The notes beneath the pieces were generated by a model, which did no database searches, was not told where the DNA came from, and was given only the letters and a program-made list of their open reading frames with translations. Positions 11,821-21,142 of a stretch of 64,000 nt of DNA are shown piece by piece. Both the position numbers and the translations under genes were made by a program. Location: positions 496,001-560,000 of the forward strand of contig NZ_JAATNG010000001.1 in NCBI RefSeq assembly GCF_013184805.1, given 5' to 3'. Position 1 is the first letter of the stretch, and every line of letters begins with the position of its first letter. Source of the DNA: Pseudoruegeria sp. HB172150. Its GTDB lineage: Bacteria; Pseudomonadota; Alphaproteobacteria; Rhodobacterales; Rhodobacteraceae.

Positions 11821-13716
11821 ATGGGCAAGCGAGTGTACAGGTCCGCCGCAGACCGCGACGCGATCCAGTCGGAGAAGTCGTGGGCCGAGCGCAACAACCC
11901 GGTCACGATCTATCAGCTACTCAGCGGCACAGCCGGCAGGTTCCCGGATCGCAACGCCTTTACCTTCCAGATGTTCGCCGATCCCGGTGCGAAAGCCGAG
12001 ACGCTGAGCTGGGCTGAGCTCAAGGATCAGGTCGGGCGCGCCGCCAACCTGTTCCGCTCGCTCGGCGTCGGCGAAAACGATGTCGTCGCGCTGATCCTGC
12101 CGAACTGCACCGAGACATTCGTGGCACTCTGGGGTGCGCAGGTCGCCGGCATCGCCGCGCCGATCAACCCGCTTCTCGACGCGGAACAGATCGCATCCGT
12201 CCTGCGCGAGACTGGCGCTAAGGTGCTGGTGACCTTGCGCAGCTTCCCCCACACCGACGTGGCGCAGAAGGCGGCAAGGGCGCTGCGGGACGCGCCCGGC
12301 GTGAAGACCGTGATCGAGATCGATCTGCTGCGCTATCTGAGTTTCCCCAAAAGCTGGATCGTCCCGCTGATCCGGCCGAAGGTCGGGACCGAAAGGCAGA
12401 TCCCGGTGCTCAACTGGCACAGCGAACTTCCGCGTCATGGCGCTGAACTGACCTTCGAGGACGCGAACCGCGACCGCGTTACCGCCTATTTTCACACCGG
12501 CGGAACCACCGGGATGCCAAAGGTGGCGCAGCATCTGCAATCGGGGTTCATGTACAACGGCTGGCTAGCGGACCGGCTGTTGCTGACCGAAGAAGACACG
12601 CTGATCTGCCCATTGCCGTTCTTCCATGTCTTTGCGGCGGTGGTCGTGGGCTCGGCGGTCCTGACCTCGGGCGCGCATGTCTTCTGCCCGACGCCCGCGG
12701 GGTATCGCGGCGATGGCGTGTTCGACAACTTCTGGAAGCTGATCGAGCGCTGGAAGGTCACCTTCGTCCTGACCGTTCCGACCGCGCTCTCTGCGCTGAT
12801 GCAGCGCCCGGTAAACGCCGACATTTCCTCGCTGCAGATGGCCTTCTCCGGCTCCGCGCCGCTGCCGATCGAGCTGTTCAACCGCTGCTCCAAGGCGACG
12901 GACGTGAACATCGTCGAAGGCTACGGCCTGACCGAGGCGACCTGCCTTGTCGCGGTGAACCCCCCGGATGGCGAAAAGAAGATCGGTTCTGTCGGTGTGC
13001 CGCTGCCCTACACCGACGTGCGCATCCTGCAATGCGACGAGGACGGCAATGTGCTGAAGGAGATGGGCACGGATGAGATCGGCGAGATCTGCGTGTCGAA
13101 TCCGGGCGTCTATCCGGGCAACACCTACCTCGAACCGCCCCGGAACAAGGGCCTGTTCGCCGACGGTAAGTGGCTGCGCACCGGCGATCTGGGGCGGCTC
13201 GATCCGGACGGTTACCTGTTCATTACCGGCCGGGCCAAGGACATCATCATCCGCGGCGGGCACAATATCGATCCGGCCGAGATCGAGGAGGCGCTGGTGG
13301 GGCACGATGCGGTGGCCTTCGCGGGCGCCATCGGCCAGCCGGACGCCTTCGCCGGCGAGCTGCCCTGCGCCTATGTCGAATTGGTCGACGGCAAGACCGC
13401 GGAGATCGAGGAACTGCTCGAATTCGCGAGCAAGCGCATCCACGAACGCGCCGCGCGGCCGAAATACCTCGAGATCCTGCCGGAGCTGCCGAAGACGGCT
13501 GTGGGCAAGGTGTTCAAGCCCGATCTGCGCCGGATGGCGATCAAGCGCGTCTACAACGAGGCGCTGGCGGCAAAGAGTTTGGCGGCGGAAGTGGTAGAAG
13601 TGGCCGAAGACAAGAAGCGCGGTCTGGTCGCCAAGCTGGAACGCCGGGGTGAGGTGGATGCCGAGGCGGTTGGGCACTGCCTTGGAGAGTTCGCGCGTCC
13701 CTGGGACTGGAAGTGA
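11821..13716 (+). CDS. AMP-forming acyl-CoA synthetase
   Basis: Adenylate-forming enzyme that activates a carboxylic acid to its CoA thioester with ATP; 631 aa. The phosphate-binding motif YFHTGGTTGMPKVAQH is near 223-238, EGYGLTEAT near 369, LRTGDLGRLDPDGYLFITGR near 454-473 and the C-terminal catalytic lysine in PKTAVGKVFKP. I use the ATG at 11821, which has GGGAGGAAAA directly upstream, rather than an in-frame ATG 36 bp earlier. Chain-length preference is unknown; overall it resembles FadD-like or CaiC-like ligases. It appears monocistronic. Confidence 0.83.
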   Translation: MGKRVYRSAADRDAIQSEKSWAERNNPVTIYQLLSGTAGRFPDRNAFTFQMFADPGAKAETLSWAELKDQVGRAANLFRSLGVGENDVVALILPNCTETFVALWGAQVAGIAAPINPLLDAEQIASVLRETGAKVLVTLRSFPHTDVAQKAARALRDAPGVKTVIEIDLLRYLSFPKSWIVPLIRPKVGTERQIPVLNWHSELPRHGAELTFEDANRDRVTAYFHTGGTTGMPKVAQHLQSGFMYNGWLADRLLLTEEDTLICPLPFFHVFAAVVVGSAVLTSGAHVFCPTPAGYRGDGVFDNFWKLIERWKVTFVLTVPTALSALMQRPVNADISSLQMAFSGSAPLPIELFNRCSKATDVNIVEGYGLTEATCLVAVNPPDGEKKIGSVGVPLPYTDVRILQCDEDGNVLKEMGTDEIGEICVSNPGVYPGNTYLEPPRNKGLFADGKWLRTGDLGRLDPDGYLFITGRAKDIIIRGGHNIDPAEIEEALVGHDAVAFAGAIGQPDAFAGELPCAYVELVDGKTAEIEELLEFASKRIHERAARPKYLEILPELPKTAVGKVFKPDLRRMAIKRVYNEALAAKSLAAEVVEVAEDKKRGLVAKLERRGEVDAEAVGHCLGEFARPWDWK

Positions 13717-13796
13717 CCGCTGTCGGTCCGGATACTCTGAAATAGTAAGGGCCGTTTGTCCTTGCCCGAACTTGGCATGTGGCTAATCTCCGGCCC

Positions 13797-15107
13797 ATGT
13801 CTCTGAATACCCGCCTCTGCGAAGAAATCGACGCCCGCCGCGACGACCTGATCGCGCTGACCCAGGATCTGATCCGCATTCCTACGCTGAACCCGCCGGG
13901 GTCCTGCTATGCCGATATCTGCGAGTACCTGGAGGAGCGACTTTCCGCTTCCGGCTTTACCTGCGAGATGATCCGGGCGACGGGCACTCCCGGCGACAGC
14001 GAACGGTATCCGCGCTGGAACATCGTCGCCCGGCACGAGGGCGAAGGCACCGGCGACTGCGTTCACTTCAACTCGCATACCGACGTGGTCGCGGTGGGCG
14101 AGGGCTGGACCACCGATCCTTTCGGCGGCGTCCTGATGGATGGCCGGATTTACGGCCGCGGCGCCTGTGACATGAAGGGCGGGCTGGCTGCGTCTATCCT
14201 CGCTGCCGAGGCGTTCATCGGCACCTGCCCGGATTATCGCGGCGCCATCGAGATCTCCGGCACGGCGGACGAGGAAACCGGTGGTTACGGCGGCGTCGCC
14301 TATCTGGCGGAACAGGGCTTTTTCGCGCCCGAGAAGGTGCAGCACGTCATCATCCCGGAACCCCTGAACAAGGACCGCATCTGCCTTGGCCATCGCGGCG
14401 TCTGGTGGGCCGAGATCGAGACCAAGGGGCGCATCGCCCACGGCTCGATGCCGTTCCTCGGCGACAGCGCGATCCGGCACATGAGCGCCGTGTTGGAAGA
14501 GATCGAGACCTACCTCTATCCGCTGCTCGCCGGCAAGCGCACCGACATGCCCGTGGTGCCAGAAGGCGCGCGCCAATCGACGATGAACATCAACTCGATC
14601 CATGGTGGCGAGCCGGAGCACGAGCCGGATTTCACCGGCTTCCCGGCGGCCTGCGTCGCCGACCGCTGCAGGATCGTCATCGACCGCCGCTTCCTCATCG
14701 AAGAGGACCTTGCAGAGGTGAAGTCCGAGGTCTCGGGCATGCTCGAGAAGATCCGCGCGGAACGGCCCGGCTTTCGCTACGAGATCCGGGATCTCTGGGA
14801 GGTGACGCCGACCATGACCGAGCGCGATGCGCCGGTCGTGAAAACGGTGGCGGGCGCGATTCAGAAGGTGCTGGACCGCAGTGCCGATTACGTGGTCTCG
14901 CCCGGCACCTATGACCAGAAGCATATCGACAGGATCGGGCGGCTGAAGAACTGCATCGCCTACGGGCCCGGCATCCTCGACCTCGCGCACCAGCCCGACG
15001 AATGGATCGGCGTCGACGACATGCTGGACAGCGCCAAGGTCATGGCGTTGACGCTCGCGGAACTGATCGGGCCGGGTGGGGCGGCCGAGAAGGACGACGA
15101 CGCCTGA
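13797..15107 (+). CDS. M20-family deacylase (ArgE/DapE type)
   Basis: Zinc-dependent amidohydrolase of the ArgE/DapE/CPG2 group, 436 aa. Metal and catalytic motifs are visible: HTD (His94, Asp96), Asp125 in GACDMKGG and the Glu159-Glu160 pair in GTADEETGG; the dimerisation lid lies between. It would hydrolyse an N-acyl amino acid or a small peptide. The start is uncertain: I chose ATG at 13797; a GTG at 13779 is in frame and neither has a clear ribosome site. Nearby downstream is a peptide-type ABC importer, which may supply its substrate. Confidence 0.8.
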   Translation: MSLNTRLCEEIDARRDDLIALTQDLIRIPTLNPPGSCYADICEYLEERLSASGFTCEMIRATGTPGDSERYPRWNIVARHEGEGTGDCVHFNSHTDVVAVGEGWTTDPFGGVLMDGRIYGRGACDMKGGLAASILAAEAFIGTCPDYRGAIEISGTADEETGGYGGVAYLAEQGFFAPEKVQHVIIPEPLNKDRICLGHRGVWWAEIETKGRIAHGSMPFLGDSAIRHMSAVLEEIETYLYPLLAGKRTDMPVVPEGARQSTMNINSIHGGEPEHEPDFTGFPAACVADRCRIVIDRRFLIEEDLAEVKSEVSGMLEKIRAERPGFRYEIRDLWEVTPTMTERDAPVVKTVAGAIQKVLDRSADYVVSPGTYDQKHIDRIGRLKNCIAYGPGILDLAHQPDEWIGVDDMLDSAKVMALTLAELIGPGGAAEKDDDA

Positions 15108-15335
15108 TCTTCAGATCGTCGTGCACGGCCAGGGGCTCCCGGCCGTGAGCACGAACGCTGGGGCTGGGCGCAAACTCAGGCAAACCAGGCGACGGCACGT
15201 TCCGGCGGACATCAGGGTGCGGTTTCACCCGGATGGAAACGGATCGCCGCAAAGCTACCTCTTCACCTGCGGCCCCTTCCAGATGGAACCCGGCCCGGGG
15301 CCGCGCGGTTTTGTCCGAAAGCCAGCGAGGACACC

Positions 15336-16007
15336 ATGACCCACACACTGACCCTGCAGAAGATCGAGCCTGTCACCCACAACGTGAACCACCTCGTCTT
15401 CAACCGGCCCGACGGCTACGACTTCGTGCCGGGACAGGCCACTGACTTCGCCCTCGACAAGGACGGCTGGCGCGACGAGCAGCGGCCGTTCACCTTCACC
15501 AACCTGCCGGACTCGGACACGCTGGAATTCACCATCAAGTCCTACCCATCGCATAACGGCGTCACCGAGCAGATCGCCAAGCTGACTGCCGGCGACACCG
15601 TCCTGATCGAGGATGCCTGGGGCGCGATCGAGGACAAGGGCCCCGGCACCTTCATCGCCGGCGGCGCGGGAATCACGCCCTTCATCGCCATCCTCCGCGC
15701 CCGCGAAAAGCGCGAGGGCACGCTGGAAGGCTGCCAGCTGATCTTTTCCAACGCGACCGAGAAGGACATCATCCTGCGCGGGGAATGGGAAAAGATGCCC
15801 GGTCTGAAGACCGTCTTCACCGTCACCGAGGAAGACGCCCCCGGCCTGCCGAAACGCAAGATCGACGCCGATTTCCTTGAGGAAACCGTCGCCGACTGGG
15901 ACGGCGTCTTTTACGTCTGCGGCCCCGACAAGATGGTCGAGGACATCGAGCAGATCCTCAAGGACAAGGGCGTTCCCGAGGACAGGATCGTCGTCGAGGC
16001 CGCCTGA
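15336..16007 (+). CDS. FAD/NAD(P)-binding oxidoreductase, ferredoxin-NADP reductase fold
   Basis: A 223-aa flavoprotein reductase without an iron-sulfur domain. FAD motif RPFTFT is at 50-55, the pyridine-nucleotide motif GGAGITPF at 109-116, and FYVCGPDKMVEDI near the C-terminus. It would move electrons between NAD(P)H and a partner such as a flavodoxin, ferredoxin or haem protein; the partner is not encoded beside it. The 228 bp upstream hold no gene I can support. It is followed 79 bp later by the peptide-binding protein gene. Confidence 0.78.
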   Translation: MTHTLTLQKIEPVTHNVNHLVFNRPDGYDFVPGQATDFALDKDGWRDEQRPFTFTNLPDSDTLEFTIKSYPSHNGVTEQIAKLTAGDTVLIEDAWGAIEDKGPGTFIAGGAGITPFIAILRAREKREGTLEGCQLIFSNATEKDIILRGEWEKMPGLKTVFTVTEEDAPGLPKRKIDADFLEETVADWDGVFYVCGPDKMVEDIEQILKDKGVPEDRIVVEAA

Positions 16008-16086
16008 GGAACGCTACGGAAAATTGCTGGGGTAACGCCGCGGGCTTCGCTAAGCTGGCGCAAAATGCCAACGGGAGAACCCACCG

Positions 16087-17562
16087 ATGTTCCTGAAAAC
16101 ACTTGCGCGTTCCACCGCGGCGCTCGCGCTTTGCGCCGGGGCCGCCTTTGCCCAGCAGACCGATATCACCATCGGCATGCAGCTGGAGCCGCCGAACCTC
16201 GACCCCACCGGCGGCGCCGCGGCGGCCATCGACGAGGTCGTCTATGCCAACGTCTTCGAGGGGCTGACGCGGTATCAGTCCGACGGCTCCATAGCCCCCG
16301 CGCTGGCCGAAAGCTGGGACATCAGCGATGACGGCACCGTCTACACCTTTCACCTGCATGACGGCGTGACCTTCCACGACGGCAGCACGATGGACGCCGA
16401 GGACGTCAAGTTCTCGCTCGACCGTGCCCGCGCCGACGATTCCACCAACGCGCAGAAGGCGCTGTTCGCCGGCATCGCGGATGTCGAGGTCGTCGACCCG
16501 CTGACCGTCAAGGTCACGCTGTCGGGCCCGAATTCGGCCTTCCCGACCAACATGGCCTGGGGCGACGCGGTGATCGTGGCGCCGGAAAGCATCGACAGCG
16601 CCGCCACCAACCCCGTCGGCACCGGCCCCTTCAAGTTCGCGAACTGGGTGCAGGGCGACCGGGTGGAGCTGGAGGCTTACCCGGATTACTGGGGCGAGAA
16701 ACCGGCGCTGACGAAAGCGACCTTCAAGTTCATCTCCGACCCGACCGCTGCCTTCGCGGCGATGATGGCCGGCGATATCGACGCCTTCCCGGGCTATCCG
16801 GCGCCCGAAACGCTCGTCCAGTTCGAATCCGACCCGCGCTTCAAGCTGATCATCGGCTCGACCGAGGGCGAGACGATCATGGCGATGAACAACAAGGACG
16901 AGGTCCTGTCGGACGTGAAGGTGCGCGAGGCCATCAGCCATGCCATCAACCGTCAGGAAATCATCGACGGCGCGATGTTCGGCTACGGCACGCCCATCGG
17001 CACCCATTTCGCGCCGCACAACCCCGACTACGTCGATCTGACCGCGCAGTCGGATTATGACCCGGAGAAATCAAAGGCACTCCTCGCCGAAGCCGGGCAG
17101 GAGGGTCTGACCCTGTCTCTGAAACTGCCGCCGCCCTCCTACGCGCGCCGAGGCGGAGAGATCATCGCGGCTCAGCTGCGCGCCGTCGGGATCGAGACCG
17201 AGATCGAGAATCTCGAATGGGCGCAATGGCTTGAGACCGTATTCAAGGGCAAGGATTTCGACCTGACCATCGTCAGCCATACCGAGCCGATGGACATCAA
17301 CATCTACGCCCGGCCCGACTACTACTTCCAGTACGACAAGCCGGAATTCCAGAAGCTGATGGAAGACCTGAACCTCGCCACCGATCCGGCGGAGCGGTCC
17401 GATATCCTGAAGCAGGCGCAGCAGATGATCGCGGACGATTACGTGAACGTCTACCTGTTCCAGCTGGCGCGGACCGGCGTGGCGAATGCCAAGATCGAAG
17501 GACTGTGGGAAAACTCTCCGACGCAGGCCAACGACCTGACCGGGGTGTCCTGGACCGAATAA
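16087..17562 (+). CDS. Peptide/opine-type ABC transporter substrate-binding protein (family 5)
   Basis: A 491-aa periplasmic SBP_bac_5 protein (DppA/OppA class). The signal peptide spans about 1-23 (cleavage near AFA-QQ). Family hallmarks include ALAESWDISDDGTVYTFHLHDGVTFHDG, split across about 70-100, and VGTGPFKF near 178. It would bind a di- or oligopeptide or a related compound. Its cognate permease and ATPase genes most likely begin at 19349; an AT-richer hydrolase gene and a minus-strand Nudix gene lie between. Ribosome site CGGGAGAA precedes the ATG. Confidence 0.87.
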   Translation: MFLKTLARSTAALALCAGAAFAQQTDITIGMQLEPPNLDPTGGAAAAIDEVVYANVFEGLTRYQSDGSIAPALAESWDISDDGTVYTFHLHDGVTFHDGSTMDAEDVKFSLDRARADDSTNAQKALFAGIADVEVVDPLTVKVTLSGPNSAFPTNMAWGDAVIVAPESIDSAATNPVGTGPFKFANWVQGDRVELEAYPDYWGEKPALTKATFKFISDPTAAFAAMMAGDIDAFPGYPAPETLVQFESDPRFKLIIGSTEGETIMAMNNKDEVLSDVKVREAISHAINRQEIIDGAMFGYGTPIGTHFAPHNPDYVDLTAQSDYDPEKSKALLAEAGQEGLTLSLKLPPPSYARRGGEIIAAQLRAVGIETEIENLEWAQWLETVFKGKDFDLTIVSHTEPMDINIYARPDYYFQYDKPEFQKLMEDLNLATDPAERSDILKQAQQMIADDYVNVYLFQLARTGVANAKIEGLWENSPTQANDLTGVSWTE

Positions 17563-17667
17563 AACACCGTCAATCGGCCCGGTTTTGACTGCTAGGCTGA
17601 TTGCGGCCGAGTTGAATATTCTTGAGAGATATAGTATAGTCTTCAAATCTATTTGAGGACTATTTTC

Positions 17668-18681
17668 ATGGCTGAGTATTTTTTTACTTCTCGAAACATA
17701 AAAAGGCCGCGCAATGGGGCGGAATATTTCGGGGACGAACCAGCTGAAATGGTTACATATGTGATTGCACCGGATGGTGCGACTACTATGAGTCCTGCGG
17801 ATCGAGTGACGGGGCCAAACAGAGCCAGCAGATGGGCCAATGCCATACTCGAAGACGCCACGCAGCTCTGGGAACAAAATGCGCCGCATCCCGAAAACGC
17901 ACCCGTGTCTGGCGATATCGTCGTATTCGTGCATGGATATAACACCGATGCCCAAGATGTCTTCGAATCCCACATCGAATTGGCCAAGAACTTGCGCGAC
18001 AATGGCCTAACCCATGCAGTCTTTGTCAGTTATTCGTGGTCGTCTCGGGGTGATTTTTGGAACTATTTGGAAGACGATAGCGACGCGCGGCAGACGGCAA
18101 TCCATCTGGTTCAGTCTGGTCTAGCGGTATTTGCTGCCTTCTCAACCCCGGATTGCCGCGTTCGCGTTCATGTACTGGCGCACTCAATGGGTGCGCTTGT
18201 AGTTCGTGAGGCGTTTCGCGCGGCACCCGGTGCCAAGCCCACTCGCGAAGGAGCATGGGGACTCACGCAACTAATAACCTTTGGCGCCGATATCTCGGTA
18301 CGTTCCATGCAAGGGCGCGAAGGGGATCTAATGCTCGGAAAATCGCAAAGGTTCACGAACTATTTCAATCGCCGAGACGCTGTACTGGCGACATCGAATG
18401 TTAAGCGGTTCGCCAGCTCACCGCGTCTTGGACGGCACGGCGCTCCACCAAGCCGACTTGCGCAGATCGTAGATGTTGATGTTACTGAACGTTGGCAGAA
18501 CGTTAGCTCCCGATTTGATGGGCAAGACAAGTTTCGGGAAAGCCACAGATTTTACAGAGGCGACCCTGTTTTCGCTCTTGACGTGGTCCATACAATTCTC
18601 GGGGATCTGGACAGGCGAGAGATTCCCACTCGCGTCGACTCCGACGAAGAAGGTCGTTTGAAGTTGGTGCCGCAAATCTAG
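17668..18681 (+). CDS. Alpha/beta hydrolase of the DUF900 type
   Basis: A 337-aa predicted serine hydrolase. An oxyanion-hole type HGYN stretch is at 89-92 in VVFVHGYNTDAQDVFESH, and the nucleophile elbow AHSMG is at 171-175 with Ser173. Overall organisation matches DUF900/esterase-like proteins. The ATG at 17668 follows GAGGAC at good spacing; a TTG 15 bp upstream is also in frame. The gene and the 100 bp before it are visibly richer in A/T than the neighbours, with mixed codon use, suggesting recent acquisition. No signal peptide is visible. Substrate unknown. Confidence 0.75.
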   Translation: MAEYFFTSRNIKRPRNGAEYFGDEPAEMVTYVIAPDGATTMSPADRVTGPNRASRWANAILEDATQLWEQNAPHPENAPVSGDIVVFVHGYNTDAQDVFESHIELAKNLRDNGLTHAVFVSYSWSSRGDFWNYLEDDSDARQTAIHLVQSGLAVFAAFSTPDCRVRVHVLAHSMGALVVREAFRAAPGAKPTREGAWGLTQLITFGADISVRSMQGREGDLMLGKSQRFTNYFNRRDAVLATSNVKRFASSPRLGRHGAPPSRLAQIVDVDVTERWQNVSSRFDGQDKFRESHRFYRGDPVFALDVVHTILGDLDRREIPTRVDSDEEGRLKLVPQI

Positions 18682-18707
18682 CCTCCTTTGTTGCAGCTTC
18701 GGGATTT

Positions 18708-19157
18708 TTAGAAGATCGAGATCTGCAGCGGCAGCTTTACCGGAGCCTCGGCGCCCGCGGCCAGGTCTTCCCAGAACCTGTCATGCAGCACTTCGGGAAA
18801 GACGTGCCCTTTCGGGAATTCGCCGCGCCCGAACCAGCCCGCTTCGGTGATCGCCTCTTCGGCCGGGTTCCGGCCGACGTCGATCTCGCCCGAGACATAG
18901 TCGCAGAGATACCAGAACTTCACCATCCGGCCGCTGTCGTCGATCAGTTCGTCGATATAGGCAAGGCGTTTGGGGGCCACGCGAATCCGGGTTTCCTCGA
19001 ATGCCTCGCGGATCACCGCGTCGGTCTGCTCTTCCGGCCCTTCGACGCCGCCGCCGGGCGGCGCCCAGAAGTCGTAGACGTCTGGCTTTCGGTGCCGCGC
19101 CAGCAGCAGCCGTCCGTTCCTGAGCACCAGCGCGCCGACCGAGATGCGATGTTTCAC
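18708..19157 (-). CDS. Nudix hydrolase
   Basis: A 149-aa Nudix protein. The Nudix box lies at residues 36-58, with G36, E42, R50, E51, E54 and E55 in place, but the Gly normally found near the end of the box is Arg57. The preceding WAPPGGGVEG loop is typical. It would hydrolyse a nucleoside diphosphate linked to another moiety; the substrate cannot be told. It is transcribed against the flanking ABC genes and separates the peptide SBP gene from its permeases. Confidence 0.83.
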   Translation of the reverse strand: MKHRISVGALVLRNGRLLLARHRKPDVYDFWAPPGGGVEGPEEQTDAVIREAFEETRIRVAPKRLAYIDELIDDSGRMVKFWYLCDYVSGEIDVGRNPAEEAITEAGWFGRGEFPKGHVFPEVLHDRFWEDLAAGAEAPVKLPLQISIF

Positions 19158-19348
19158 GAGGCTTCCCTTTCGACGGCTCCACGGGCGGGCCAGCCGCGCC
19201 CGGGCCTATGGTTTCAGGCCGATGCCGCGGGTGCAACCCGCCTTCGGAACCTCGGATCGGGGAGGAGTGAAACCGCGTTGCCACGCCCGCAACCGCAAGT
19301 GTTATTTCCCCGTGGCGCCGCACGCGCGGCTCGCCTAACGTCGCGCTC

Positions 19349-20296
19349 ATGCTGCGCTATCTCGGTTCGCGCCTCCTCTCCCTGTGCCTCAGCCTGGCCG
19401 TCGCCAGCCTGGTGATCTTTGCAGCCATCGAGGTGGTCCCGGGCGATCCCGCCTCGTTCATGCTGGGCCTGAACGCCGAACCCGACACGGTTGCCGCGCT
19501 GCGGCAGGAACTCGGCCTCGAGGGCGGCTATGTCGAACGCTACCTCGCCTGGACAGGCGGCATGCTGCATGGCGATTTCGGCACCTCCTACACCTACCGC
19601 GTGCCGGTATCCGAGCTGATCATCGCGCGTCTCTGGGTGTCGCTGCCGCTCACGATCTTTGCCCTGATCATCTCCACCGCCATCGCGATCCCCGCCGGCG
19701 TCTGGGCCGCCTCCCGCCGCGGCCGCCCGGCGGATATCCTCGTCATGGGCACCACACAACTCGGCATGGCCGTCCCGAACTTCTGGTTCGCGATGATCCT
19801 CGTCCTGATCTTCGCCATCAATCTCGGCTGGTTCGCCGCCGGCGGCTTTCCCGGGTGGGAGGCCGGCTTCTTCACCGCGCTGAAATCGCTGGTGCTACCC
19901 GCCCTTTCGCTCGCCCTGTTCCAGGCCTCGATCCTCGCCCGCGTCATGCGCTCCAGCCTGCTGGAAACCCTCGACCAGGACTATGTCCGCACCGCCCGCG
20001 CCAAGGGCCTGTCCCGCCGCCTCGCCATCCGCAACCACGCGATGCGCAACGCGATGATCCCGGTGATGACCATCGTCGGTCTGCAATTCTCCAACCTCAT
20101 CGCCGGCGCGATCATCATCGAGAACGTGTTCTTCCTGCCCGGCCTCGGCCGCCTCGTCTTCCAGGCCATTACCCAGCGCGACCTGATCGTCGTCGAATCC
20201 GTGGTCATGATCCTCGTCTTCGCCGTGATCCTCGTGAACTTCCTCGTCGACCTCTCCTACGCCGTCATCGACCCGCGGCTGAGGCGGCGCCGATGA
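19349..20296 (+). CDS. Peptide-type ABC transporter permease (DppB class)
   Basis: A 315-aa DppB/OppB-type permease with six predicted helices. N-terminal MLRYLGSRLLSLCLSLAVAS and VVPGDPASFMLG are hallmarks, as is the EAA-type loop DYVRTARAKGLSRRLAIRNH (about 211-230). It would form the channel with the DppC-type permease whose start overlaps its stop by 4 bp (ATGA). The matching binding protein is probably the gene at 16087. Confidence 0.88.
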   Translation: MLRYLGSRLLSLCLSLAVASLVIFAAIEVVPGDPASFMLGLNAEPDTVAALRQELGLEGGYVERYLAWTGGMLHGDFGTSYTYRVPVSELIIARLWVSLPLTIFALIISTAIAIPAGVWAASRRGRPADILVMGTTQLGMAVPNFWFAMILVLIFAINLGWFAAGGFPGWEAGFFTALKSLVLPALSLALFQASILARVMRSSLLETLDQDYVRTARAKGLSRRLAIRNHAMRNAMIPVMTIVGLQFSNLIAGAIIIENVFFLPGLGRLVFQAITQRDLIVVESVVMILVFAVILVNFLVDLSYAVIDPRLRRRR

Positions 20297-21111
20297 AACT
20301 GCCCGCCACGCTGATCCTCGGCGCGGCGCTCAGCGCCGCCTTCGTCCTGCTGGGCCTGATATCCTTTGTCTGGACGCCCTATGACGTCACCGTCCTGAAC
20401 GTCGCCGGCCGCATGCAGGGACCAAGTGCGGATCACCTTCTCGGCACCGACCATTTCGGCCGCGACATCCTGTCGATGATCATGGTCGGCGCCCGCACAT
20501 CCATCGGCGTGGCGCTGGTGTCGGTCGGCATCGGCATGGCCTTCGGCGTTCCGCTGGGCCTTTTCGCCGCCGCCAATCGCGGCGGCTGGGTGGACGAGGT
20601 GATCATGCGCGGCAACGACATGGTCTTCGCCTTCCCGCCGCTGGTCCTCGCCATCCTGATCACCGCCAATTTCGGCCCCTCCGCCGTCAATGCCATCCTC
20701 GCGATCGGCATCTTCAACATCCCCGTCTTCGCCCGCGTCACACGCGGCGGCGCGCTCAGCCTCTGGACGCTGGATTTCGTCATGGCCGCCCGCGTCGCCG
20801 GCAAGGGCCCGGGCCGGATCAGCGCCGAACACATTCTGCCCAACATCCTGAATTTGCTGATCGTTCAGGGTACCATCCAGTTCTCCGTCGGCATCATCTT
20901 CGAGGCGGCGCTCAGCTATGTGGGCCTTGGCGCCCAGCCCCCGGTTCCGTCCTGGGGCCGCATGCTCGCGGACAGCCAGACGATGATCGGCCTCGCGCCG
21001 CACATGGCGATCTTCCCCGGCCTCGCCATCGTGCTGATGGTGCTGGGGCTGAACCTGATGGGGGACGGGCTGCGCGATCATCTCGACCCGCGGCTGAGGA
21101 GGATGAGATGA
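20293..21111 (+). CDS. Peptide-type ABC transporter permease (DppC class)
   Basis: A 272-aa DppC/OppC-type permease. Diagnostic stretches are HLLGTDHFGRDILSMIMVGARTS (near 50-72), the EAA-like FVMAARVAGKGPGRISAEHI followed by LPN, and C-terminal GDGLRDHLDPRLRRMR. Start at the ATG overlapping the upstream permease stop, which is inside a much longer open frame that is only a shadow. The ATPase gene follows 31 bp later. Confidence 0.88.
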   Translation: MKLPATLILGAALSAAFVLLGLISFVWTPYDVTVLNVAGRMQGPSADHLLGTDHFGRDILSMIMVGARTSIGVALVSVGIGMAFGVPLGLFAAANRGGWVDEVIMRGNDMVFAFPPLVLAILITANFGPSAVNAILAIGIFNIPVFARVTRGGALSLWTLDFVMAARVAGKGPGRISAEHILPNILNLLIVQGTIQFSVGIIFEAALSYVGLGAQPPVPSWGRMLADSQTMIGLAPHMAIFPGLAIVLMVLGLNLMGDGLRDHLDPRLRRMR

Positions 21112-21142
21112 CACATCTCCCGGCCAGAAGAAGAGGCGCGCG

